From Mucilaginibacter sp. (lineage in GTDB: Bacteria > Bacteroidota > Bacteroidia > Sphingobacteriales > Sphingobacteriaceae): DNA of 64,000 nucleotides. The position numbers were made by a program, and so were the translations under genes. Within the stretch, counting starts at the first letter, position 1, and each line of letters begins with the position of its first letter. The notes beneath the pieces are model-generated. The model made no database searches and had not been told where the DNA came from. It was given only the letters and a program-made list of their open reading frames with translations. Below are positions 25,278-34,796 of the stretch, in pieces. The stretch lies in the NCBI GenBank assembly GCA_030445275.1, contig JAUCSE010000081.1, forward strand, positions 1-64,000. Direction: 5' to 3'.

Positions 25278-26450
25278 TTAATCAATGGTGATTGGTGTAT
25301 TAACCTCATTTTGTTCCTGGCGCAAAAAATAGTCTTCATAAAATTTGCGTTTGGCAAACCATAAATAAATTCCGCTGATAAGCACCACAATGGCTGCAAC
25401 ATCAAACAATACCCAGATGATTTTTAAAGGTATTCCGCCATAATCGCCAAAGTGCAGCGGGCGCGATACTTCTATCGAGCGCAGGTACCAGGGCATTTTC
25501 ACTACGGCGGCAAGTTTACCTGTGCGGGCATCAACCAGCACAGGGTTATATAATCTTGATGTTAACGCGGTGTTACCCTTGGCCCAAAACAGGTAATGAA
25601 ACGGGCTGCCGTAGATATTGCCGGGAAAAACAAGGCTGGTTATTGTGGTGCCGGGCACAGCCTGTTTCGCAGTTTCAAAAGCGGCCTGTGCCAAACTCAA
25701 TTCTTCTGTTTTGGGAGTTGGTTTCCCTTTGTATTGTTGCAGCATGGTTTTCACGTCAGTCATTTGCCAAAGCCCGAAGAGTGGGGTTGATAGCTCATTC
25801 ATAACGCCGGTAGCCCCTACAACAAACAGCCAGGCCATGGTTACAATACCCAGTAGGTTATGCAGGTCGAGCCACTTTACGCGCCGGGAGCGGTCATACC
25901 GCATGGTGCCGAAATTCAGTTTCTTCATAAATGGGCCGTATAGCACCACACCCGAAATGATGGACACCACAAAAAGTAATCCCATAAAGCCAAGAAACAG
26001 TTCGCCTGGCAAATCCATAAACATATCGCGGTGTAAGGATAACATCACCGCCGTAAATTTCGGCGGACGACTGGACAGCGGCGGCTCATCCTTTAACAGT
26101 TTGGCCGTACGGGAGTCAAATTGCATGGAATGGGTTAGCTTATCATCACTGGTGAAGGAGGGAAGCATATTCACCACTACCTGAGGCTCGTCATCATCAA
26201 TAAAAACATAAGTGATTACATCTTTTGGATAACGATGACGGGCCTGGCCAATAAAATTATCCAAACTGGCTGTAGGCGTATTTTTAGGCATTGCAGCATA
26301 AGGCGGATCGTTACTCAGCCATTCATCTATCTCCTCACCAAATATCAATGGCAGGCCGGTGAGGCACAACATTAGCAAAAATAAAGTGCAGATAAGGCTG
26401 GTCCACCGGTGAATCCAAAACCATTTTTTGATACTTTTTAGTTGAGCCAT
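25278..26450 (-). CDS. PepSY-associated TM domain protein (siderophore/iron uptake)
   Basis: The 390-residue inner-membrane protein starts WFWIHRWTSLICTLFLLMLCLTGLPLIFGEEIDEW, the first helix and conserved His of the PepSY_TM family. It has further helices near 145-170, 195-220 and 345-370 and a periplasmic region between them. Members such as FsrB/PiuB-like proteins are linked to reductive iron release from siderophores through haem-binding His residues. It lies 23 bp after a TonB receptor gene. Confidence 0.88.
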   Translation of the reverse strand: MAQLKSIKKWFWIHRWTSLICTLFLLMLCLTGLPLIFGEEIDEWLSNDPPYAAMPKNTPTASLDNFIGQARHRYPKDVITYVFIDDDEPQVVVNMLPSFTSDDKLTHSMQFDSRTAKLLKDEPPLSSRPPKFTAVMLSLHRDMFMDLPGELFLGFMGLLFVVSIISGVVLYGPFMKKLNFGTMRYDRSRRVKWLDLHNLLGIVTMAWLFVVGATGVMNELSTPLFGLWQMTDVKTMLQQYKGKPTPKTEELSLAQAAFETAKQAVPGTTITSLVFPGNIYGSPFHYLFWAKGNTALTSRLYNPVLVDARTGKLAAVVKMPWYLRSIEVSRPLHFGDYGGIPLKIIWVLFDVAAIVVLISGIYLWFAKRKFYEDYFLRQEQNEVNTPITID

Positions 26451-26473
26451 TTTTAAATATAAATATTTACCCG

Positions 26474-28987
26474 TTAAAATTTAAACGCGATGCTACCAGA
26501 GATAGTCCGTAATTGCTGTGGGTTTACAGTTGTCCAACCTATCCAGTATTTTTTATTGCCTATGTTATCTACCTTTAATGCCAGGCGATACCCCGGTTTA
26601 TCATAAAATATGGTACCGTTAAAAAGGGTATAGTCAGGGGCGGTGAAGTCACCAGAAACCGCGTTGCTTTGCAAGTAATTGATGCCAGAATAATTACCGC
26701 CAAAACCAGCACCCAATCCACGGGCATCACCTCGGGTTAAACGATAGCTTAACCAAAGATTTGCCATATCCTTTGGCCCTGAACTGCCAGGTCTTCGGCC
26801 ATTAACATCGGCACTAGCATTGGTGTATTTACCCTCATTATGGGCATAGCCTGCAATAATATTAAACCCAGCAAACGGATTGGCAAAAACCTCAGCCTCA
26901 AAACCCTTACTTAGTTGAGTCCCGTTCTGGATAGAGAAATTCGGATGATCTACGTCACTACGTATAATGTCCTTTACTTTTATATCGTAATAACTTACAG
27001 TACCGGTAAGTTTGCCATCAAAAACATTGACTTTAATACCACCTTCTAACTGGTTAGCCTGTTCAGGTTTAAAATTACGACCCGAAAAATCTGCCCCGTT
27101 CTGATTGGTAAATCCGTTCTGATAATTACCAAACAGCGAGACCTCATCTTTGACCAATTGGTATACCAAACCAAATTTTGGGGAAAAAGCGGTTTGGTTA
27201 TAACCGCCGCTGGTTGTGCCATCAGTAGGGCTGTAACTACCGTTATTAACAAAATGGTCTACTCGCAGGGCCACATTGGCTATCAGATTATCCGTAATAT
27301 TAATTACATCTGATAAATAGGCGCTGGAAGTATAGGTTTTATAAATGTTCAGGTACGGACTAGAGCTTGCCGGGCTATTGGCATAAGCCGAATCAACCGT
27401 TCCTTTATTGAAATTCAGGTACTGGGGAATAGTTCCGTTACTTTTAATAATATCAAACAGATCAGCGGCAGTTTGGGTTTTTTGATTGGGGTCTGTTACC
27501 AAGGCGGCGGGGAGTGTTACAGTACCAACAAATTGTTTGTAACGTACATTGGTATTATAACTGTAAAAATCAACACCTGCTACCAGCCGGTTTTTTATTG
27601 GGCCGATGGAGAATTTTCCAACAAAATTCTGTTGTATATCCAATGCCATATCGTTTCCTTCCGGTGTCCATACATTCCGCGCTATATAATTATTACCGGG
27701 CAACAGGTAAAAATAGGGCATAGGGCCATTGGCATTGGCATTGGCAACGGTAATATTGGTTCTGGATGTCCAGTTATCTGACATCTTATAATTCATCTGG
27801 CCAGAAAAATTCAGGTTGGTAGAGTAATGCACCAGGTCATTACTGATATAAGAGCGGTTATAATCCAGGTTTAGTTTATCGGCACTGGAAACGCCCAATT
27901 GTGCTACTGTGGTACCAAAGAAAAAGGTGGGCGGTGTTGTACCTTCTGATCTGTAGATCTCGGCATCAAATAGGAACGACAGGCGGTCATTTACCTGATA
28001 GGATAAACTGGGCGCTACAAAAATACTTTTATGAAAGCCCTGATCCTGCCAGGTATTTTCAGTATTTAAAGAGGTATTGATCCTGAACAAAAGCTTTTTG
28101 GCCGAATCAAGCGGCGTATTTATATCCGCACTTAACCGGTTAAAACCGTAACTGCCACCGGTATAAGCTATTTCGCCACCTGCTTTATCATATGGTTTTT
28201 TAGTAACACGGTTAATTAATCCTCCGTAGGAAGTAACCGCGCTGCCAAATAGGGTAGCAGATGGCCCTTTTAACACTTCTATGCTCTCGATATTAGCATT
28301 GTCAATGGTTGTGCTCACATTGGCCGGGATGCCATTGCGTAAAAAATTATTTAACTGAAACCCACGTAATACAAAGGAACTGCCGTTACCAAAACCAGCT
28401 CTGTCTGTAGCTGCCCAAAGGCGGCTTGCGCCCGGTACATTTTTTAACGCGTCATCTAAGGTAAAAGTAACCTGTTCGGTCATCAGTGCGTTTGAAACTG
28501 ATGAGTAAACTTGCGGATTTTCCAGGTTGTTTAAAGGCATCTTTAAGGCATCATTACTTTTTAATGCTGCAAATTTGTTGGCTTTCCGGATCCTAACTTC
28601 TACTTCACGTAATTGTTGATTGTTTTCAACCAGGGTAAAATCAACCTGGATAGTTTCACCTGCTTTTACCTCTATTTGTTTTTTTTGAGTTGACAGGCCG
28701 ATGAAGCTTGCCACGATAGTGTATGGTCCTGAAGCAACATTGTTTAAGATATACTGACCATTTTTATTGACAGTAACGCCTTTTGTCGTCCCCTGCAACG
28801 AGACGTTAACTGATTCGGCGGGCTTACCATCGGAGGTAGTAACCGTACCTTTAATAGATCCGGTTTGTGCTTTTTGCGCAAATAGCGAACTGAATGACAT
28901 GGAAAGAAAGATCAACATGCATATGGTTTTTCCGGGAATTTTAAATCTTGGGAATGGGGAGTTAAGTAAAGTTCGAATAAGATTCAT
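26474..28987 (-). CDS. TonB-dependent siderophore receptor
   Basis: The 837-residue protein has a signal peptide (to about residue 38, LFAQ) and then a carboxypeptidase-regulatory-like domain (GSIKGTVTTSDGKPAESVNVSLQG, 42-125). A plug domain follows (ESIEVLKGPSATLFGS, GGLINRVTKKP), then a barrel ending TISGSIAFKF with a C-terminal Phe. Plug wording of this type is that of FhuA/FpvA-like siderophore receptors. It should take up a ferric siderophore with the TonB system. The gene heads a unit with PepSY and small-protein genes, and a Fur-like box lies at 29146-29170. Confidence 0.9.
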   Translation of the reverse strand: MNLIRTLLNSPFPRFKIPGKTICMLIFLSMSFSSLFAQKAQTGSIKGTVTTSDGKPAESVNVSLQGTTKGVTVNKNGQYILNNVASGPYTIVASFIGLSTQKKQIEVKAGETIQVDFTLVENNQQLREVEVRIRKANKFAALKSNDALKMPLNNLENPQVYSSVSNALMTEQVTFTLDDALKNVPGASRLWAATDRAGFGNGSSFVLRGFQLNNFLRNGIPANVSTTIDNANIESIEVLKGPSATLFGSAVTSYGGLINRVTKKPYDKAGGEIAYTGGSYGFNRLSADINTPLDSAKKLLFRINTSLNTENTWQDQGFHKSIFVAPSLSYQVNDRLSFLFDAEIYRSEGTTPPTFFFGTTVAQLGVSSADKLNLDYNRSYISNDLVHYSTNLNFSGQMNYKMSDNWTSRTNITVANANANGPMPYFYLLPGNNYIARNVWTPEGNDMALDIQQNFVGKFSIGPIKNRLVAGVDFYSYNTNVRYKQFVGTVTLPAALVTDPNQKTQTAADLFDIIKSNGTIPQYLNFNKGTVDSAYANSPASSSPYLNIYKTYTSSAYLSDVINITDNLIANVALRVDHFVNNGSYSPTDGTTSGGYNQTAFSPKFGLVYQLVKDEVSLFGNYQNGFTNQNGADFSGRNFKPEQANQLEGGIKVNVFDGKLTGTVSYYDIKVKDIIRSDVDHPNFSIQNGTQLSKGFEAEVFANPFAGFNIIAGYAHNEGKYTNASADVNGRRPGSSGPKDMANLWLSYRLTRGDARGLGAGFGGNYSGINYLQSNAVSGDFTAPDYTLFNGTIFYDKPGYRLALKVDNIGNKKYWIGWTTVNPQQLRTISGSIAFKF

Positions 28988-29134
28988 TTAGTTAATGATT
29001 AATTGATAAAAGGAGCGGTAGGGGATTATTTGCATGTGAAGTTGGCGACCAAGCACACAGATAATTTTTGAATAATTGTATATCAAGTAGAATTAAGATG
29101 TAACATATGTATAATCGCTGATGATAAATTTTAA

Positions 29135-29170
29135 CAAATTAAGACTTTATTTAGACTAATTACAAATAAA
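29135..29170 (-). promoter_or_regulatory. Promoter with Fur-like box upstream of the siderophore receptor
   Basis: TTTATTT (29146-29152) and AAATAAA (29164-29170) form inverted arms around an AGACTAATTA core. The same core is found before the second TonB receptor (40024-40048), with 21 of 25 bases identical. On the minus strand a TTG (complement 29163-29165) stands 20 bp before TTAATTTG (complement 29135-29142), so the box covers a plausible -33/-7 promoter. This is the position expected for an iron repressor. Confidence 0.6.
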
Positions 29171-29210
29171 AATGAACAAACTGCTTAACCTAATAGATTG
29201 GTGTGCTTAT

Positions 29211-29245
29211 ACTGTCCTTTCGAACGAGGTACGAGGAGAAATCTT
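29211..29245. repeat. Half copy of a palindromic intergenic repeat
   Basis: The stretch beginning ACTGTCCTTTCGAACGAGG and running to GAGAAATCTT matches, with about three differences, the reverse complement of the right arm of the repeat at 48542-48579. It is a one-armed remnant. The remaining bases of the 28988-29386 spacer show no gene. Confidence 0.6.
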
Positions 29246-29386
29246 GGACAAATGGCAGACTTAGCGAGTAAACACAAGTCATCAGCCCGCCAACAACCGC
29301 ACAAGGCTTGCGCCAATAGGGATGACAGGCCTTTTACGGCTTGAACCTCAAAAGGGAAGATTATTTAGTATGGTAACCCTAGTGTA

Positions 29387-30424
29387 TTAATAAAAATCAT
29401 AACAGCGTCTTGCGCCTTCAAATTTACGGTAGGTATCCGCGCGTGATGGGAGCGTGGTTTCGTAACCAATACTTCCTTCTGTTGACCCGCTGGTGTTACT
29501 ATAGTTGAGGCCGCCAAGCGGGACATCATGACTTACGCCGAGGCGCAGTTTTTCGCCGCCATCTCTATTAATAAAGAGGTCAAATATGAGCGAAACAACA
29601 ACCGCGCTTGGCCCGGCTGAGCCGCCTGTACGGTACCACAGGCCCGCGTTGATGCTTTTACGCTTATATTGCATTCCAACATTAAGTGATTGCGCGCTTG
29701 CCTGCTTATATAGGATCACGGAGGGTATCAGGTATGATTTTTCATCCTCATTAAGATTTGAATAGGGATTCAGATCTAAACGATAGCTCGCATGAGCAGT
29801 ACCTCGCATAGGCAGTTTAGCGGGTGTGCCGGTAAATGACTCATTCGGCCGGTTTAGGTGTTGTAGCGCGCCACCGATGTTAAATTCGCTTAAAGCAAGG
29901 TTAATTCCGGCTCCTGCATCAAAGTAAAACCTGTTATCAAAAAGAGGCGGTTCGGCAGATGTTGGTGTGCCCGGTATGTAACCAAATTGCGGATCTATCT
30001 GATCGCTGAATACCAGTTTGCCATAGTTAACACTGCGATTGGTTATACCTGCTTGCAGACCAAATGATAGCACATAATCGTCAGAGCCTACACTGTATGA
30101 ATAAATACCCGCGATATTATTTTTAATTAAGCCAGCCGAACCTTCGCTGCCGCGTGTAAATATCATTCCTATACCACCACCAAATTTGGGTATATTATAA
30201 TCAACCGACGCGGTAATATAATTAAAGCCACCCGGTACGGAGGTAAACTGGTTACGGTAAATAAGATTCATACGAAGATCGCCTTCAAATTGCCCGTTCA
30301 ATGCCGGATTCAAGTAAACCGGTGAATTAAAAAATTGCGAATACATATGATCCTGAGCCAGCGTGCGCGAGCAGGCTAACAATAATGCAAAAAAAAGAAT
30401 ATACTTCCTGGTAAAAATTTGCAT
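29387..30424 (-). CDS. PorP/SprF-family type IX secretion outer-membrane protein
   Basis: The 345-residue protein has a signal peptide (SRTLAQ) followed by the family's opening DHMYSQFFNSPVYLNPALNGQF and a beta-barrel. These proteins help T9SS cargo with type B sorting domains reach or attach to the cell surface. SprF is needed for SprB display in gliding Flavobacterium. The partner is the 1382-residue type B cargo encoded 3 bp upstream in the same unit. Confidence 0.92.
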   Translation of the reverse strand: MQIFTRKYILFFALLLACSRTLAQDHMYSQFFNSPVYLNPALNGQFEGDLRMNLIYRNQFTSVPGGFNYITASVDYNIPKFGGGIGMIFTRGSEGSAGLIKNNIAGIYSYSVGSDDYVLSFGLQAGITNRSVNYGKLVFSDQIDPQFGYIPGTPTSAEPPLFDNRFYFDAGAGINLALSEFNIGGALQHLNRPNESFTGTPAKLPMRGTAHASYRLDLNPYSNLNEDEKSYLIPSVILYKQASAQSLNVGMQYKRKSINAGLWYRTGGSAGPSAVVVSLIFDLFINRDGGEKLRLGVSHDVPLGGLNYSNTSGSTEGSIGYETTLPSRADTYRKFEGARRCYDFY

Positions 30425-30427
30425 TCG

Positions 30428-33400
30428 CTATCGGATTAAATTTATGATGCCTGTTCTTTTTGGTAATGAATTGTTATAGCTCATGCCTTTCCACTCCGTA
30501 CCATTTATAAACGTTGCAGAAGCCTGCCAAATGTAAACCCCCTGCTGTACCGGCGCTCCCCTGAATGTGCCATCCCATCCATCGCCATAAACCGGTGTTC
30601 CCTTTGGTTCGGTTAGTTTGGTGGTTTCCCACATCAGCTGACCGTAGTTATTAAATACCTGTAGGTGCCATGTTTTGATACCCGATCCCTTGGCAATAAA
30701 TTTTTGCAGCTCGGTAGTGCCACTTGTTGGCATAAATGCATTGGGCAGGTAAAGCTGACCAGGAATACCTGTGATGCGTACTTTATGGGTAATGGTACTG
30801 TCGCAGCCGTTTCTAAAGGTGGTCAATGTAACCGTATATAAACCTGTATCCCGGTAAGTGTGTTCCGGATTTTGATTAGTTAAAGTTGCCCCATCGCCCA
30901 GATCCCATTTCCATGATGTAGGGCCGCCAGTTGTTTGATCAACAAATGAGAAATGATAATTTGGTATGTTGATCACTGTGTCAGGTTTTACTGTAAACGC
31001 AGTAAAAGGAGGGGCAGTTACCGTAATTAAACTGTTTTTAGTGATGGTAGCCGAACATTGTGTTGCCGGATTGGTAACCACAAGAGTAACCGTATAAGGC
31101 GAATTATTATACTTGTATAAGTGTGCGGTAGGATTTTGCACAAAAGCATGCGGGCTGCCATCGCCAAAATCCCAATCATAACTGTAAGCACTGGCTTGCG
31201 AGTTTGCATCAGGAGCCTGGGTGCTATTGGTAAAGGTTACTAACAAGTTTTTACAACCGGTAGTAACATCTGCCGAAAAGCCCGGGATAGGTAAAGGATC
31301 AACTTGAACAACATTCTGTGACTTTTCCGATTCAGTACTTGCACAACTGTTAGCCGCGGTTATGGTTACAGAATAAGTACCTGACCCGGGAAAGGTATAG
31401 GGCAATACCGTATTTATTGGGCCGGCATCTTTTTGATCAACCAGGTTACCATTAGCATCATATATTTTGTATACAAATTTTTCACCACCGCTTGAAGCAT
31501 TAACCAATTTGGTAGTAAAGGGATAGCAGCCTTTATGATCGCCCTCCATAAACATTATCGCCTGAAAATCTGGCGGCGATACAGTTATGGGTAAATGCAA
31601 ACTTTCGCCGGTATTGTTACAAAAACCATCGGCCACCATATACAAGGTGTATTGCTTAACTACTTTCGGGGCTAAAATAAAAACATAGGAGCTTTTATCC
31701 GTTAGCGTCTTTTGGTCTACCAGATTAGTGCCATCGTATAAATAATAAGTGTAACTTTTATTGGTTCCAGGCGATTTATTATCAACTGTTAGTGTAAAAG
31801 GTGAGCAACCACTTAGCTGCTGCGGGGCTAATATGGCAACTGGTGTGGCAGGCCTTACGGTAACGTTAACTGGTATGGTTTGCTTATTACCGCAGGTATT
31901 TATTAATTGTAAGGTAACGGGATAAATAGCATCCTTACCATCAGTACCTTCTGCAAATATGTGTAGGGGGTTAACATCGGTTGAGGTTTTGCCGTCGCCA
32001 AAGTTCCACACAAAACTGCTGGTGAGTGGTATTGATGTGTTGGTAAATTGTACAGTAACCGGCCCGCAACCTTCTGTTTTGTCCTGGGTAAAACTTGCTA
32101 CGGTTTGCTTGGGGGTAATATGGGCAGTTAATACAAAACTATTTCCATTACAATTACCACCGGTTGCCTGAATAATGTAGGTTACTATGGCTTCATTTTG
32201 CTCATCAGCGTTGGTAATGATGTCATTAATAATAGTGCCACTGCCGCTTAAAGCGTACCCCGTAGCCGATGCTGATGTTTTACTTGGATCTACGGTCCAT
32301 GAAAAAGTACTGTTAGGCTTTGAGGCTGTTATCTGATAACTAACTGCTGCACCAGAGCATAGTGATACGGTTGACAAGCTTGTTATACTGTTTTGTGGTT
32401 CAATAGTAACCGCAACAGAGCTCACCACCTTATCGCAGGGGGCAGGCAGTAAGGTATTGCCGGTTAAAACAAGTGTTACCTTACCTGCTGTAATATCGGC
32501 AGGCGATGGCGTATAGGTGGTAATTAGCTGGCTGTCATCAGTGAATTTTCCTGTACCATTAGAAGTCCATTTCTGCCCGGTAATGGTGCCGCTTTGAACA
32601 ACACCTGTAACAGAGATATTTGCGTCTGCACAAACAAGAGTGGGAGCATTTACACTAATTATAGGTGATTCCTGGAATTTGATCTGTTGTGTAGCTGTTG
32701 CCGGATCACCACACCCGTTTTTAACAACAACCGTAACGGTGTAAGTTGCTGCATCCTTAAACAATATCTGAGGGTATTGTGTATTAGGCGTTGTTCCACC
32801 GGTAAAATCAGAAGCGCCGCCGCTTACCGTCCATGTATAAGAATCGGGTTTAAGCTCGCCTATACCAGTTAAAACAGTATGGGTGATGCCCGGATCTGTA
32901 TTATATTTTAATGTTTGACCGATGCCGCAAACTGATGCATCACCAGATAGCTGGGCGGTGGGCTTTTCATCAACGGTTATCTGTCGTTCTGTACCCAAAA
33001 CCTGACCGCAGCTTGCTGTATTGATGATGAGATTAACTCTGTAAACTCCGGCTTTGGTAAAAATAAAGTGAGGGTTTTCACTGTTTTCACTGGTACCATC
33101 AGCATAAGTAACTTTCGCAGGACCTGCAGTTATCCATAAATATGCATTGGATACATTGCAGTTATTGTCAATTATTGAAGTGTTTACAGGTATTATAGAT
33201 GCAGTTAAAGGTAGGCACTCTGTGGCTGCAGGTAAAGTAAATATAGGTTGTGGTGGGTTTTGAATACAGATCTCACTGGTAATATCAGCTGATCCGCACA
33301 ATCCGTCAATAGGTTGTAATACCAATCTGATAATGTGTTTTCCGGCTGATGTAAAGCGATAAACAAATGCCTGGGAGGCGCCGTAATCTTTTACTATCAG

Positions 33401-34576
33401 TATATCATCTACATACCAGGAATACTTTGCATCAGGATTAACGCAATCACTTGATGAGCTATTAGCACTTTGCCCCGGATAAGATGTATTTGCAAAAGTA
33501 ACATTCGTATTAATACAGGCTGCCGGTACCTCGGCAAATTTATTTACCGGAGGGGCTAATACCTTAGCATATGACCTAAGTGGATTTGAATTGCCACAAT
33601 AAGTACTTTGCAATTGAAAATCGACCGCAAAAACATTATGGATATTGCTCTGATTATCATTCACATTACTTCCGCATGATGATGCGGTATATTTATGCGT
33701 AATTTGACCTTTCAGGGCTATAAGATCGCAAATGGTAAATAAACTTTTAGCTCCGTCGCCCCAGTTTACGCTGTAAATAATACCGGGGTAATTATTTTGA
33801 ACACCTGTGGCGGAATTGATATCTATATTGAAAGTCAGGTTGCCACCATCTTTAAGGCACACTACCGGGTTGCCTGTACTACCAAAACTATTATTAAGTA
33901 CATTATTGATCAAAAGATAGGATTTTGTACCTGTAATGCCCCCTTTAGTAGCTTTAATTGTAACGGTATAGTTTGCTGCCTTAGCAGTAAACGCTGCACT
34001 GGGTGATAGGGTAAATGTACCTTCTGCTCCCCCAGGCGGCAGGTCATTGTAAAAAGAAGCAGTTACTGTAGCATCAGCTGTTGATTCATTTAAAAAAGTA
34101 TAGGATTTATTACCATCCCCAAAACAGGTTCCAAACACTTCCGGATAATTTGGATTGAGGATCTGAGAACTAGTCCCGGCTACCACACCGGCTGAGCCAC
34201 TTATGGTAAATACTGTTGACTCTGAACTGGTAACAGCAGGAGCAGTGGAAACAACTCTTACTTTATATTGGCTACCGGCGGGCGTTGAGGTCGGAATAAT
34301 ACCGTTTACAAATGTGGCATAAAAGCCGCTGATGCTCCCGATTTTGGTTTGTGCTGCAAAGCTTCCGTTCGCATCAGACAGGTAAAGATTAAATGTATTA
34401 CTTGTTGTAAAGCAGCCGGAGGTATTGTCGAGCTTTATGGGGACACTAATGGTTGAGCCCTGACCATAAGAACCCGCATCAACACTTCCGATGGTAATGG
34501 TTTGCGCGCTGGCAACCAGCGTAAGCAGGCCGAAAATTGCTAAAAAAAATGTTTTTTTAGCGTATGCTATCTTCAT
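30428..34576 (-). CDS. Giant PKD-repeat surface protein with T9SS type B (gliding-type) C-terminal domain
   Basis: The 1382-residue protein has a signal peptide (ASAQ at about 25) and many PKD/Ig-like beta domains. Typical segments are FVWNFGDGKTSTDVNPLHIF, YDWDFGDGSPHAF and WKWDLGDGATLTNQNPEHTYRDTGLYTVTL. The last 100 residues (LYLPNAFMPT, WHLQVFNNYGQLMWETT, YGDGWDGTFRG, QQGVYIWQASATF) form the gliding-motility/CHU_C type B sorting domain. It should be exported by T9SS and held at the surface as an adhesin or SprB-like motility protein, with the adjacent PorP/SprF-like protein as partner. No enzymatic domain is visible. Confidence 0.9.
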   Translation of the reverse strand: MKIAYAKKTFFLAIFGLLTLVASAQTITIGSVDAGSYGQGSTISVPIKLDNTSGCFTTSNTFNLYLSDANGSFAAQTKIGSISGFYATFVNGIIPTSTPAGSQYKVRVVSTAPAVTSSESTVFTISGSAGVVAGTSSQILNPNYPEVFGTCFGDGNKSYTFLNESTADATVTASFYNDLPPGGAEGTFTLSPSAAFTAKAANYTVTIKATKGGITGTKSYLLINNVLNNSFGSTGNPVVCLKDGGNLTFNIDINSATGVQNNYPGIIYSVNWGDGAKSLFTICDLIALKGQITHKYTASSCGSNVNDNQSNIHNVFAVDFQLQSTYCGNSNPLRSYAKVLAPPVNKFAEVPAACINTNVTFANTSYPGQSANSSSSDCVNPDAKYSWYVDDILIVKDYGASQAFVYRFTSAGKHIIRLVLQPIDGLCGSADITSEICIQNPPQPIFTLPAATECLPLTASIIPVNTSIIDNNCNVSNAYLWITAGPAKVTYADGTSENSENPHFIFTKAGVYRVNLIINTASCGQVLGTERQITVDEKPTAQLSGDASVCGIGQTLKYNTDPGITHTVLTGIGELKPDSYTWTVSGGASDFTGGTTPNTQYPQILFKDAATYTVTVVVKNGCGDPATATQQIKFQESPIISVNAPTLVCADANISVTGVVQSGTITGQKWTSNGTGKFTDDSQLITTYTPSPADITAGKVTLVLTGNTLLPAPCDKVVSSVAVTIEPQNSITSLSTVSLCSGAAVSYQITASKPNSTFSWTVDPSKTSASATGYALSGSGTIINDIITNADEQNEAIVTYIIQATGGNCNGNSFVLTAHITPKQTVASFTQDKTEGCGPVTVQFTNTSIPLTSSFVWNFGDGKTSTDVNPLHIFAEGTDGKDAIYPVTLQLINTCGNKQTIPVNVTVRPATPVAILAPQQLSGCSPFTLTVDNKSPGTNKSYTYYLYDGTNLVDQKTLTDKSSYVFILAPKVVKQYTLYMVADGFCNNTGESLHLPITVSPPDFQAIMFMEGDHKGCYPFTTKLVNASSGGEKFVYKIYDANGNLVDQKDAGPINTVLPYTFPGSGTYSVTITAANSCASTESEKSQNVVQVDPLPIPGFSADVTTGCKNLLVTFTNSTQAPDANSQASAYSYDWDFGDGSPHAFVQNPTAHLYKYNNSPYTVTLVVTNPATQCSATITKNSLITVTAPPFTAFTVKPDTVINIPNYHFSFVDQTTGGPTSWKWDLGDGATLTNQNPEHTYRDTGLYTVTLTTFRNGCDSTITHKVRITGIPGQLYLPNAFMPTSGTTELQKFIAKGSGIKTWHLQVFNNYGQLMWETTKLTEPKGTPVYGDGWDGTFRGAPVQQGVYIWQASATFINGTEWKGMSYNNSLPKRTGIINLIR

Positions 34577-34796
34577 TGAATGTAGGTTTCAACAACATGA
34601 TCAAATGCTTCTTAATTTACCTTACGGCAAACTTGGGGGTAAAACAATTATCAATCACGAACGGCAACTAATTATAGTGTTAATTTCCTGTTCTTACTCT
34701 TATACGGAATATTGTTTTCGTGGTTACAAAATACGGGAAATTAAGTTAATATTTAACCTAATGGAAAAAATAATCAAGTGTCTGATTATAAATAAA

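Noticed and set aside
25618..26184. 188-residue plus-strand frame antisense to the PepSY gene
   Set aside because: The PepSY protein is well supported on the minus strand and the antisense product is low-complexity and unrecognised.
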